Shown in pieces: positions 40,731-50,844 of a stretch of DNA of 64,000 bases. How positions within the stretch are numbered: the stretch's first letter is position 1; every line of letters begins with the position of its first letter. The position numbers and the translations under genes were made by a program. The notes beneath the pieces were generated by a model that saw only the letters and a program-made list of their open reading frames with translations, ran no database searches and was not told where the DNA came from. The DNA is from Strigamia acuminata. Its lineage: Eukaryota > Arthropoda > Chilopoda > Geophilomorpha > Linotaeniidae. The stretch is from the NCBI GenBank assembly GCA_949358305.1, contig OX442319.1, positions 10,108,001-10,172,000 of the forward strand. Direction: 5' to 3'.

Positions 40731-40909
40731 ATCCTCCTGCTCGAGGGATTGGTGGAGAATGCGCGCGTCGAGGCGCATAAAGATCTGCTCAACCGTGTGG
40801 TGCACCGGCTGAGGAATGAGGAGTCAATGGACACCGGGGAAACGGGAGAAAGAGTAGAAAAGAGCGGAGGCGGTACAGGAGGAAAAGCGGCGGCTGCTTT
40901 AGTGAAGTA
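40731..40909 (+). CDS. Orphan terminal-exon candidate
   Basis: A strong acceptor (CATTCTCCAG) opens a frame of about 59 codons with charged, helix-forming content (LVENARVEAHKDLLNRVVHR) and a Gly/Ala-rich tail before a TAG at 40907-40909. Base composition is GC-richer than the surroundings. No upstream exon could be found; the preceding minisatellites intervene. It may be the last exon of a disrupted gene. Not recognised. Confidence 0.35.
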
Positions 40910-41220
40910 GTAATGAAGAAATAGTCGACGGACGTGCCCAGTTTGGACGAGATTTGGTGGAGATGCTCAAGGTTTACACGCTAGCAATGCACACGTGAAG
41001 AATTAAATGCAAAATGAGTGCATTTATGTCTGAAAAATGACATTTTTGAGTTAATTAATGCAAAACCATAAATTTATTGAGCGAAAAACTACTATTTTAG
41101 AAGTAAAATGAATTTGTTGGTGCATGAAAGCAAAAAATTGCCATTTCTAGACAACAAACTGCCATTTGTGGTTACATTGCAATTAAAACTAAAATTCATA
41201 GTAAAAAAACCTGAAAAAAT

Positions 41221-41490
41221 TTTTTTTGTAAAGAAGGCAGATTAAAAAATTTATAAATCCTTGAAAAAAACATGGAAGCTTTATTACAGTAGAGCAGTTA
41301 AGATACTGAAACCTAAATATTTCCTTTTAAATCTGATTCGTGGATGCATGGATACTTTGCCTAGTCCCTCCAGGAGAAGTAAACGTATACAAAATAAAAC
41401 TCTTATTCACACTTATCCCAAAATTATTCTGGCACTCTTTCAAAGTTCACACAACTTTTCAAGGAACGGCTTGTCCTCCTCTTCTGTCAG
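41221..41490. repeat. Dispersed repeat T, copy 1 (second copy 47578-48005)
   Basis: Shared blocks include AAGAAGGCAGATTAAAAAAT, AAGCTTTATTACAGTAGAGC and CTGATTCGTGGATGCATGG. Copy 2 has about 175 extra bp after GGATGCATGG, then both resume at TACTTTGCCTAGT. The rest of 40.9-42.3 kb is AT-rich with no gene recognised. Another small repeat (41565-41700) recurs at 51540-51670. Confidence 0.85.
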
Positions 41491-42339
41491 CCATTCTAAT
41501 GCCTTACTCTTACACTTATTCCAGTGCTGTTTCACTTCGTATTGGAGATATGTAACAGGATGCAGAATCAGAATAGGTCAGGAAGGATTGAGATATTGGT
41601 GCCACAATTTGTGATAAGGTAGTTTGGCAAATCCTTGTTAGGAGGAAATCCATGATCTATGCTCAGTGGTCACAAATGTTGCGTATCGGTCCTATGGCAT
41701 TAGGTCCTGGCTGGCCATAACCTCCATAAATTATTTTCAATTGGTTGATTCCTAACCAATCGTGTGGCCTTCCAACAACAACCAGTTGTCCATTACCATT
41801 TGGATGTCATGATAAAAGTTGGCAGCAACTTAATCTCTTAATTCCAGGACAAGAAAAACCTGACAAGAAAAGCCATAACCAGAATGCTGGAAAGTTATAA
41901 TGGAAACAGGTGACCAGCATGGTATGGGCGTTCCTTATTAGTTTTCTGTTTCACAGAAAGGGTACAATGCTGCAATTTCAATGTCCCAAGTATTGAATTG
42001 AATAGATTCGTTCCCTATTGTGAAAATCACTTCAACACAGGAGTAAAAACGAAACATAATTTTTCAAAGACTGTTTACAAGGAAGGTTATGTCAAATTTG
42101 ACAGTAAATAAAACGGTGACAAACAATGTAAAACATGTGCTAACAATAAATCAACGAGAACATTAGTGCGTTCAATCTTAAATGGATTTCCAAAATCGCA
42201 ATTTTTTTTATGTTGAAATCAAGGAAATCTTGAAACGACCTTAAACATTTCCCGAAATCTAACTCTTGCACATGCGCAATTTGAACCGGTGAATAACTTC
42301 AAACACAGTCGGCCGCGTTCAGAACAAGAGTACCGTACT

Positions 42340-42600
42340 GTTTTTTGTCAATTTGTGTGATTAATACCATATGATTGTTATTACTTATTCAATGTTTTAA
42401 GCTTATAAATTATTAATTTTCAATTTGGGAGTGTAAAATCCAACTCTCAACCTCCTCGCGGTCACCCCTGAGTAGTTTGTTGGTCTTATATTATGCCACA
42501 AACTATCTATAAGATAAATTGATTAAATTGTACTCTGATTATGACTGAGGTATGCTCACTTGTCAGATTTGAATCTAAAACTATTGAGGCAACCAAACTA
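42340..42600. repeat. Fragment of the long dispersed repeat R1
   Basis: Shares TTGTGTGATTAAT, GTGTAAAATCCAACTCTC and GGTAGTTTGTTGGTCTTA-like blocks with copies at 44875-46880 and 58915-59720. It ends shortly before the mariner copy. Confidence 0.85.
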
Positions 42601-42741
42601 ATCCTCAATTAGGACACTTTATTTAGTTATACTTGTAAGGGGAAGAGAAGAAATAATTTATTTTGGAAATACATTTCAATATGATCAGTCGAGAATTTGC
42701 TCGAAATGCCTACCATCTGCACCATAGCATAATTGAGCACG

Positions 42742-43600
42742 TTATTTGATAGATTCTAGCACAGACATCATTGTTTCAAGTTGGATGTTTGCAAATGCCA
42801 CTCTGATCCTCTCTTTCAGATTGTCTAAGGTTGTAGTAGGTTTAGAATACACCATAGTCTTGATGTGTCCCCAAAGGAAATAGTCTAATGGTGTCAGTTC
42901 TGGAGAGCGAGGAGGCCATTCAACTGGCCCTACTCGTCCAACCCATCGCTATGGAAACATAGCATCCATGCACTGTCGTGTAGTTATAGCATAATGTCGA
43001 GGCGCACCATCATGTTGAAACCACATCTCACAATGCAATGGTGAAGGCAAATTGTCAACAAACTCTGCTACAATTCCATTCAGAATAAGGTCCTGATATC
43101 GCTGCCCAGTTAGTATTCCATCGTAAAAGAGAGGTCCTAGCACTTGGCCATTGAAAATGCCACACCAGACAGTACGCCAGTTCACTTGGTGGAATGTTTG
43201 TCTTAACCATCTAGGATTGGTGTCTGACCAATAGTGCATGTTTTGTCTATTAATGACACCATCTCTTGAAAATTGACTTTCGTCAGTCCACAAAATCTTT
43301 GGTGTAAATTGTTCATTGTCATCAACCTGAGAAAGTAGCCAATTGCTGAATGTCATACAGTACGTGACTCATATACACATTCCTCCAAACCCTGATGGCA
43401 GTGCATGTGGTATGGATGGAATTTGTTTGTTTGTAAGACTGTCAGAACAGAAGCCTTGCTAATGCCAATATCATTTGCAATGGCATTAGTACTGGTATTT
43501 GGATTTGCAGCAACTGCTGCAAGGACCATAATGGTGGGTTCTAATCTTACCGCAGTCTGTGGTCGAGGGCGTTGCTTCCCGTTTCACAAAAACGGCGAAT
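42742..43600 (-). pseudogene. Mariner-type transposase, copy 2, inactivated
   Basis: A Tc1/mariner-superfamily transposase reading on the minus strand. The N-terminal helix-turn-helix part shows TNAIANDIGISKASV and FHPYHMHCHQG. The core shows ILWTDESQF and WFQHDGAPRHY. The C-terminal part, SPELTPLDYFLWG, provides the last catalytic Asp. One TAG splits the core between MFP and RWVGRVGP, and the N-terminal part is out of frame with the core near 43360. The C-terminal frame stops at 42742-42744. The spacing and PLDYFLWG motif fit a DDxD mariner-like enzyme. Confidence 0.9.
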
Positions 43601-43740
43601 TATTCGACTGAACGTTGTAGTAATTCTGAGCTGTTATCAATTAAATTAACTAATCAACACCCCAATCCTGAGCTGTTAGTAATTAAATTAATCACTAAAA
43701 CTACCCAAAAATTACTATTTAATGCCACACCGGGTCTTAT

Positions 43741-44310
43741 ATAGGGTGTCCCAAAAATAACGTAAGGTTTGAATTAGCCGCCATTTGTGCAGTAAATTGT
43801 TGGCGACCCAGAAAAAACAACGATTTGACAGCTGAAAGTTTAGGGTTTTATCTGCCGAAATTGGTTAATATTGATGTGGCCAATATGTGGTTTTAACAAG
43901 ACGGTGCCACATGCCATATTGCCATACAACCATGGAAACAATTCAATTACTGCATGAGACATCACCGGTTTCGGTGATCCTGATCAGAATTGATCCCTTT
44001 TTCTTGCACCGTCTTGTTCAAACCACATATTGGCCACATCAAAACTTTTCAGTAAGAGATAATTTTTTCAAGAACAGTTCTAGACTAATTAGATGGTGCT
44101 CTACAACTTTCTAATTCACTTTTTCTCTATCTGTCACGGTTTTCGAGTTACAATATGGATGACTTTGAAGATGACCTCTGAGGTCAAGTTGGATGTCATA
44201 ATTGGATTTCCCCCAAAATACTACCCTGACAGTCATTTTGCTAAATCAACATTTAAAACAGTTTGGGGATTATTTACTGAGAACTAGACGTTCTGACCAC
44301 CCTGTATAAA
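43741..44310. mobile_element. Decayed mariner-like pieces
   Basis: The left end AGGGTGTCCCAAAAATAACG and the following ~150 bp match 6669-6830. Codons around QDGA and METIQLLHETSP repeat those of the 6.8-kb remnant, here on the plus strand and interrupted by stops. The right side ends in GTTCTGACCACCCTGTA, whose complement TACAGGGTGGTCAGAAC looks like a different mariner terminus, so at least two elements are fused here. Confidence 0.6.
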
Positions 44311-44360
44311 CAGGTCTTTTGTTTTGGTGAAGCCGAAAGAGAAGAGTTTCTCAGCCATCT

Positions 44361-44591
44361 TGTTGGAAATCGCCGGGATCGAAACAAGTATAAGACTAAA
44401 AGTAGTTTATTTCAGTAAAATACAAATGCTTATGTATGATCCAACACTTAGCCCTGATTGGCTGTTACACAAAACGTTTAATGACACGTTTCTCCATAAA
44501 TACACTTGACATCTAAGCACACCCTGGCGGTGTGTGGACGTCCGTGCAACATGACGCACAACAAATTCTCCTCACGGTCTATCAATTCACA
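44361..44591 (-). repeat. LTR-like/promoter-like repeat, copy A (copy B 57670-57904)
   Basis: About 231 bp starting TGTTGGAAAT and ending ATTCACA (plus orientation). On the minus strand it has a GTATTTATGGAG TATA-like box, AATAAA and a tRNA B-box-like GTTTCGATCCC-type segment in copy B. In both copies the next minus-strand ATGGC starts an ORF within 25 bp: here a 24-codon remnant (MAEKLFSFGFTKTK...) that runs into a mariner-like terminus. Confidence 0.7.
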
Positions 44592-44592
44592 C

Positions 44593-44850
44593 TGTAAGCT
44601 CTATTGTTTTGTCTTTTAATTACATTTAAAGTTATTTTAATTGTTAACTAAGAAAAATAAAGTTAAAATTTGTTTAACTTTTGGTCACTAGAGACACAAG
44701 AGATCAGGTCTGGCAAATGGATAGAAGTAGGACAACACAATTGGGTTTTTTTTTGGTTTAAGATAAATTGATTGGACAAGCTCACATCAATTTTTTACTT
44801 CATTTTTTTTAGCCAAATTTATTTGGGATAAGTATTTATGTGTGAAATAA
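44593..44850. repeat. Dispersed repeat, copy 2 (first copy 39178-39437)
   Basis: See the copy at 39178. It shares the GTCACTAGAGA and CAAATGGATAGAAGTAGGAC blocks, with scattered indels. Confidence 0.85.
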
Positions 44851-44874
44851 TTGATGATGTACTGTAAATCAACA

Positions 44875-46880
44875 ACTCCACAATCTATTTCACACTGTCC
44901 ACTCCCGCCACTAGAGCGCGTATTGCACATGCGTTCGAGGCTAGATCACGTGTTCTTCATTTTCTTCGCTTTTCGTGCAGCGTTCGGTGCAACTTTGATT
45001 TGGAGCTGGAATTTCATGCTAATACCGCAATGTTAGAATGTATAATTTGCACAATTATTGCCAATTCATCGTAGGTGAGTTAATTTACCGAATATATTTA
45101 TAGTTATTGAGGGGACTAATTCAATTTTTTTGTTCTAGAAAATCCAAGTGATTCCCTTTGTGCTCGCTTCTTTGTTTCGTTGAGAATGAAAATGGCGGCT
45201 GATAAGAACAAGTAATTATTTCGGTTATGCTTTGCCTAAACGACTTTGCAAATACTCTATTTTTTAATTATCAATGGAATAATTTTTATTAATTATTTTC
45301 TTTTTACCTTTTTATATTTAATTTTCCAAATTTTGAATTTGGGGGTGTAAAATCCAACTCTCTACCTCCTCGTGGTCACCCCTGGGTAGTTTGTTGGTCT
45401 TATATTAACCACAAACTAGCTAGAAGAAAGCTCTGGTTTTCATCAATTGGGGTATTGTAAGACTGCACTCTAATATGAGTGTAGCATTTACCACATCTGA
45501 TTATTTGCCTATTGAGGAGTTTTTAGACAGTGCTGTAGGAGTTGATGGGCTGATTAACAGTAGTTTGTGACAAGATTAGAAGTAGTAGAAGATTGTGTAC
45601 AAGAAAATCATATTGACATAGTATGTCCAATTTTCATTGTAAGCCTGTTCACTGTTCAGATTCAGTTCCATTTAGGATGAATGCATAGGCTTAAATTTAA
45701 TGTAAAAATAAAGTGAAATAAGAAGAGTAAATGCAATGCAAAGCAATGATGTTCTTGGCATGAAAATTATAATGATCCCACTTTATTTAAACGAAATAAT
45801 TGTGCGGTTACAATTCATTTACATTGGATTGGTTATTTCAAAACAGTTGAAATATCCGTTGCCAGTACCAATTTTATAACACTTAAATTGGCTTCAATCT
45901 ACGAGCTATCTAAACAGATTAAATCTTTAAAGAATAATCAAACAAAAACACTGAAAAACTGAAAATATGAAATTAGGGTTGTTGGTTGAGTACAGTTTGG
46001 ACAATTAAAGTAAATGTCTCTTGAATTAGTAATTAATCTAAAATGTATAAACAAAAATAAACTGTCTAAATTTTATAAAAATAAAAAAAGTTATGCATAA
46101 ATTTAAATTTAAATAACTTTCATAAGTTTAATTACGGCGGTTGAATAAATCGTGAAGTCCAGCTTTGTCTTTGTGCGAATAGTACAAGATGGAAGACGAC
46201 AACAGACCGTCGCATAAAACCCATAAAACCCATAAAACGAAATAATTCTTACTTGTTTTATAATTTAGCAGAGAAATTTAGTATACAAAAAAAATTAATA
46301 CAAATGGCAGCTATATTAACTTGGCTGCAATATATCGCAAAAATCGCTAAAAAATCTAAAGAATTGCAACATATCAATCACAATATTCCAAAAAAATTGT
46401 ATACTACAGTATAAATGTGTTGATAATGATTCACAAATTTTAAGCATTATAAATTTTTTTAAGTATGAACAAAGAAGGAAAATGAAACAAATTTATAATA
46501 CAAAAGTAGACAAATTGAAATTCAACTAATTAAACGCTTATTCATAAGTTAGCTAAAAAAATTTGCTGCTCAGCATGCTCAGGAACTAATACATGAGGCG
46601 AGCGTTTGTAATGACTCTAATCCCGCAACTAAACACACTCTCACTCGGGACACTAGTTGACCGAAGGCATAAATACTTACGAGCCAGATAGGCCATATTA
46701 GGAAAACATAAAAATATAAATTTAAACTCTTTACCAATCACAATTCCCTGCTCACTTTTTGCAGGTTTGAGTTTCTATAAATCAATTGTTCTTCCATTCG
46801 GCTCCAAAAAGAGTGTCCTATACTTCTAAATAAAAGTTACAAAATTAAATAAAAAAAACTTTCAAAAATCAAAAATCATT
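44875..46880. repeat. Long dispersed repeat R1, copy A
   Basis: Starts around AGAGCGCGTATTGCAC and ATTCGAGGCTAGA-like blocks and continues through GAAAATGGCGGC, GTGTAAAATCCAACTCTC, AAGACTGCACTCTAA, GCATAGGCTTAAATTTAATG, GAATTAGTAATTAATCTAAA and AATCAAAAATCATTCTGG. The same order appears in copy B (50845-53390) and partly in copy C (58915-59720). No ORF of note, so it is either a non-autonomous element or a segmental duplication. Confidence 0.75.
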
Positions 46881-48503
46881 CTGGGCAAAAGTTTGAGCGT
46901 CAGTTCAGGCTCGCAATCGTCCCAGCCAGAGGGTTATAGGTCGTGGCTGCTGTTTGTTTCAGTTGGAGCCGTTCCACAGCCGGGGCGAATTGCGCATTTC
47001 GGGCCGCAATCTGCAACATGTCACGGATGGCATCGTCTCGGACAAGTTTTTCTCGTTTTTCGCATCTATCTACTTCCTTCACGAGTTCAAATCTTTAAAT
47101 ATGGCATTCGAGAAACCGCTTGATCCGCTTCTGTTAATCATAGGTGTGGTTTCTGAACATGGAATGAAGCTGTTTGGTTTCAGTTGTAGGCATGGTCTTG
47201 ATTAATTTACTAATTCTCCAGAATTTTTGTGTCAAGTCCAGGTGGATAACATTAAAAATAGGCGATCCACGACTGCTGATTGTTTGCAGATCATGGGTAA
47301 CAGTCGTAGATGGAAGGTGAATCACCCTCTTCAAAATTTTGAAGAATCTCTCCATAATATACTCTTTGTTTTTCTTTTTCAAAAGGACTAAAATTATAGA
47401 TATAAAATGTGCATTCCTGTTCCGAGGCAAAAGAAAGGGGCATAAAAACCAGAAACCAAATAAATGTAATGAAAACTTTAAAGACTAAGGTATATGCTTG
47501 GCCGACGGCCGGGTAGGGGACTGTGTAAAATGCACAAAAAGAATGATAGGTTGAAATGGTGCATTTGAATATTTAGAACTTAAGAAGGCAGATTAAAAAA
47601 TTTATAAATCCTTGGAAAAACATGGAAGCTTTATTACAGTAGAGCAGTTAAGGCATTGAAACTAAATATTTCCTTTTAAATCTGATTCGTGGATGCATGG
47701 GCAATCTTGTCAACAACCAATCAGTCAGTTGGCAAACCCTAGACATGACAAAATAACAAAATTTGAGATCAATGCATTCTAAGAAAAAAACATTAGAAAT
47801 ATAACTTACGATAAACCAACTAGATTCTCTTTAGCAACATTGCTATAGCAAGCCGGAAAATCGAGACTAGCGGGTACTTTGCCTAGTATCTCCAGGAGAA
47901 ATAAAAATACACAAAATAAAACTCTTATTCACACTTACCCCAAAATTATTCTGGCACTCCTTCAAAGTTCACACACGACTTTTCAAGGAACGGCTTCTTC
48001 TCTGTCAAATGAGCCATTCTGATGTCTTTAATCGTAGATGGTGTCTAAAACAGAGCATCGTGTTCATTCCTTGATTAGTTATCGAAGCCGTGTGTACTAG
48101 TAGTCGTCATGGCTTGATGAGTTCACCATTTTAAACTTCTTGCGGGGTAAGACGTGCCAAGTACCAATCTTCTCTAATGCTCCCTCGTGAATGCTTGCAC
48201 CAAAAGTTGTGTCCAGATGTATTTCAAAATGCTCTTGTTTTCTTTGCGGTTTTCATTAATGGTGAGTCGCATAATTGTTATAGCGACCAACATGTCTGGA
48301 CGTTGCTTGCTGTTCAATTTTGAGACATTAGTTCAGCAGCTTCTATAAGTACTGGAACGTAGTGTCCAGACTTGATTCTGCGGTTTCGAATCTGGTTTGA
48401 TAAATTGCAAAGGAATCTATGTCTTAGTACCTCGCCCTGTGGCTGGTGAGTTCGTGGGGTTCATTGCTAGATCTCTGCTTTGGCAGAATAAACATTTGTA
48501 AGA
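46881..48503. other. Intergenic; one exon-like fragment and repeat T copy 2
   Basis: At 46954-47205 a clean acceptor (TTTGTTTCAG) is followed by a plus-strand frame of about 80 codons that begins LEPFHSRGELRISGRNLQ. No donor follows before the stop, and I cannot name the family; it may be a captured exon. 47578-48005 is the second copy of repeat T. The remainder shows nothing recognisable. Confidence 0.4.
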
Positions 48504-48511
48504 CCGATTGG

Positions 48512-48649
48512 CAGGGCTGGACTGGGTTCAAATTTAGTAGCGGGAAGTCGGGCCACAGGGACAGGCTACGGTGGGCCAGGTACGTTTCTCAATGGGTCCA
48601 CCACCGGGCCACAGGCCACCTGGTAGCCCGCCGGGCAATTCCAGCACTG
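48512..48649. mobile_element. 138-bp hAT-type MITE
   Basis: Ends CAGGGCTGGACTGG and, inverted, CAGTGCTGGAATTG, with a perfect 8-bp target duplication CCGATTGG at 48504-48511 and 48650-48657. The core is rich in GGGCCACAGG and CCGGGC. It is non-coding. Confidence 0.9.
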
Positions 48650-48657
48650 CCGATTGG

Positions 48658-49933
48658 TTTTGTGAGTGAGATAAAATCAGAATTTTTTTTCTTGGGACTA
48701 ACTGGGCGGTGACAGATCTTTCCACTTGAATTGCGACTTCGGTTGAGATTGGTGTAGGCAATATCTCTGGTTAAGGTGCTTGTTCTTCGAATGGGATTGA
48801 TGGTTCTAATGCAATCATAATGGGGTCTCCCTCTCGGCGAGAAGTGATTACATTTCCGGAAAACTTTCTGTCTGCCACTCTTCCGGGTTATGTTCACCCA
48901 TCCATAAAACCTTGGCTTTTTCGTTCCGTCTGTGATTCACCCGACACACAGACGAGTATTGGGAGTCTGGATTCCTTTAACAATAAGGGGTAGTAGATCC
49001 GGGTTGGACACTGCGGTATTCTTGTCTTTTTTTTTCCTTTTCAGTTGGGACAGACGATCACATGGGCACGTGAGATGGCCCCTTCGATCCAACATGTGAA
49101 ACCGGTGCAACTGATGCAACCGGAGCAGATATCCAAGAAGGGACGCCATTTTTTATGGTCTGACGGGACTGTCATCTCGATTTTTCCTTTCAGCTTGCTA
49201 GATGTAACAGTCTGGGAGGTGGAAGGTTTCATGGTAGGTGTGTAGAAAAGTAATACAGAAGCGAGTAGCGCTATAAAAAACATAAACAAAGACATTGAAT
49301 TAAAATTAGAAGTATGTAATTCTATTGTGTTATCTTGGCGGCTTGGAAAAAAAGGAAGATAAGAATAAGTGTGGACTGCCTACTCTAGTGGCTTACAGAT
49401 AATATAAGTAAAAAGAAAAATACAGTAACCCAGAAAAAGCATCTATAATTTTGCACAAAATACATTCAATAATATTGGGAAATAATAAACATATATAAAC
49501 AAATATTTCAGACTTGCAAACGTATCCCAACAAAACGGCCCGCGACAGCAAGCGTGGGTCCACCAACACAGAGTCCATCCTTGCAAACATTCAGTCCGGG
49601 TTCGACACTGCGGTATTCTTGACTTTTTCTCCTCTTCAATTGGGGCAGACCATCACATGGGCACCTGAGATGGCCCCCTCGACCCAACCGGTACCGGAAC
49701 AGAATGGACATCAGAATTGATGTCTCCTTTGGCGACGTGGATAAAACTTTCCTCCCTCTCGTTCTCAACATTGCTGGCATACACAATGTACTTGGTAATT
49801 TACCGATTCGTGCTGACAAGTGAGTGGAAGTTAATTATAATGATTATAATAATTAATCAATTCCAGAAAACTAAAATATTACTACGCGCGACTTGGCACC
49901 CAGTACAGCGATAGCCTCGTTTTCATTTGAGTG
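48658..49933. repeat. Tandemly duplicated segment with a small secreted-type ORF
   Basis: A block at about 48965-49095 recurs at about 49575-49705 (GACACTGCGGTATTCTTG, CACATGGGCAC, GAGATGGCCCC). On the minus strand the first copy encodes an 84-aa frame (49041-49295) with a good N-terminal signal-like hydrophobic stretch and six cysteines near its C-terminus, ending HVIVCPN-stop. The second copy keeps the equivalent ending (GAISGAHVMVCPN-stop) but is broken upstream by a stop. Conservation of the C-terminal codons and the stop suggests a once-coding small protein family. Not recognised. Confidence 0.4.
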
Positions 49934-50001
49934 TGACGTCACTCGTAAACTCTGCCATTAACGTCTACAAAACGTTGACATCGTAACTGCGGTGTATATA
50001 A
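49934..50001 (+). promoter_or_regulatory. Promoter of the BED-finger gene (CRE and TATA)
   Basis: A perfect palindromic cAMP-response-type site TGACGTCA at 49934-49941 lies 52 bp before a TATA box (TATATAA, 49995-50001). Transcription would start near 50025-50030, about 50 bp before the ATG. Confidence 0.6.
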
Positions 50002-50075
50002 CTGGATACAAATACCACACGAGGTATACCAACCTACATTATCGCTGATCACTTCGTACTTTTGATAATTATCAA

Positions 50076-50534
50076 ATGGATCCACGTGCACCCGAAATCG
50101 ATACCAGCGGTGATGATTCGCAAGCGCAATCTCTGGTTACGGAGCCTGAAGCGGGTCCATCCAACCGTAGCGTCGTTTGGGATCATTTCACAATTATTGG
50201 TACGGGTGGACCGAAAAGGGCTAAATGTAAGTATTGTAAAACCACGTACAAGTGGAGTGGTAAAGGGAAAAGCAGCACGGAGACGTTAATGTCGCATCTT
50301 AATGCTAAACACTCGGGGTGTCTTGACAACGGTGAAACTATACCAAACGAACAATTTTCGCAAGCAGGATTTGAAGATCTCTTGGTTGAATTGTTTGTTT
50401 CAAGGGGTTGGTCACCCCAAATGGCTGAGAATGAATCATTTCGAGATATGATTAGGTCGTTGAACGAGGAGGCTGTAGTTCCGGGGACGGAAGAGATGCG
50501 AAAAAGAATTTTGGAGAAAAAAAGAAGCGGCTAA
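50076..50534 (+). CDS. BED zinc-finger protein, hAT-derived, transposase domain absent
   Basis: A 152-aa intronless protein from the ATG at 50076. It has an acidic N-terminus and a BED-type finger at about residues 35-80 (W-D-H-F, then CKYC...LMSHLNAKH giving C2H2). It continues into the helical segment that usually follows BED in ZBED/hAT proteins (FRDMIRSLNEEAVVPG...). It stops after EEMRKRILEKK, so the RNase H-like catalytic and dimerisation domains are missing. It could be a domesticated DNA-binding protein, a repressor-like truncated transposase or a decaying element. The promoter elements and open frame support expression. No hAT ends were found around it. Confidence 0.82.
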   Translation: MDPRAPEIDTSGDDSQAQSLVTEPEAGPSNRSVVWDHFTIIGTGGPKRAKCKYCKTTYKWSGKGKSSTETLMSHLNAKHSGCLDNGETIPNEQFSQAGFEDLLVELFVSRGWSPQMAENESFRDMIRSLNEEAVVPGTEEMRKRILEKKRSG

Positions 50535-50844
50535 ACGGTTATTTTATTAGGGAATATTTCGGGTCACTTACATTTGGCGAACGTAATGATAAATAATAAA
50601 TAAATAAATGAATTTAATTTCATTTCATTTCATTGATTAATTAAAAAATTAAAAATTATCTCGAAAAGAAATAATAATTTTGAGAATAAAATAAAAATGG
50701 AATTAATACAGACAAAAAATGTTCTATGAACTTAATTCGTACTTAGAAAAATAAAAAATTTTACGAGACTAACACCACGGCACATCACATTGTTCATATA
50801 ATTTATTTCATTTTTATTTCTGCAAAATTTTTATTTTATGTGCA

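Noticed and set aside
40410-40812. Ser/Cys/Ala-rich or Met/Glu/Lys-rich repeat proteins
   Set aside because: The 18-bp unit keeps several frames open by arithmetic. No start context or homology singles one out.
44308-44361. Short gene starting MAEKLFSFGF
   Set aside because: Only 24 codons before it runs into a mariner-like terminus and a stop. Treated as a stub after the promoter-like repeat.
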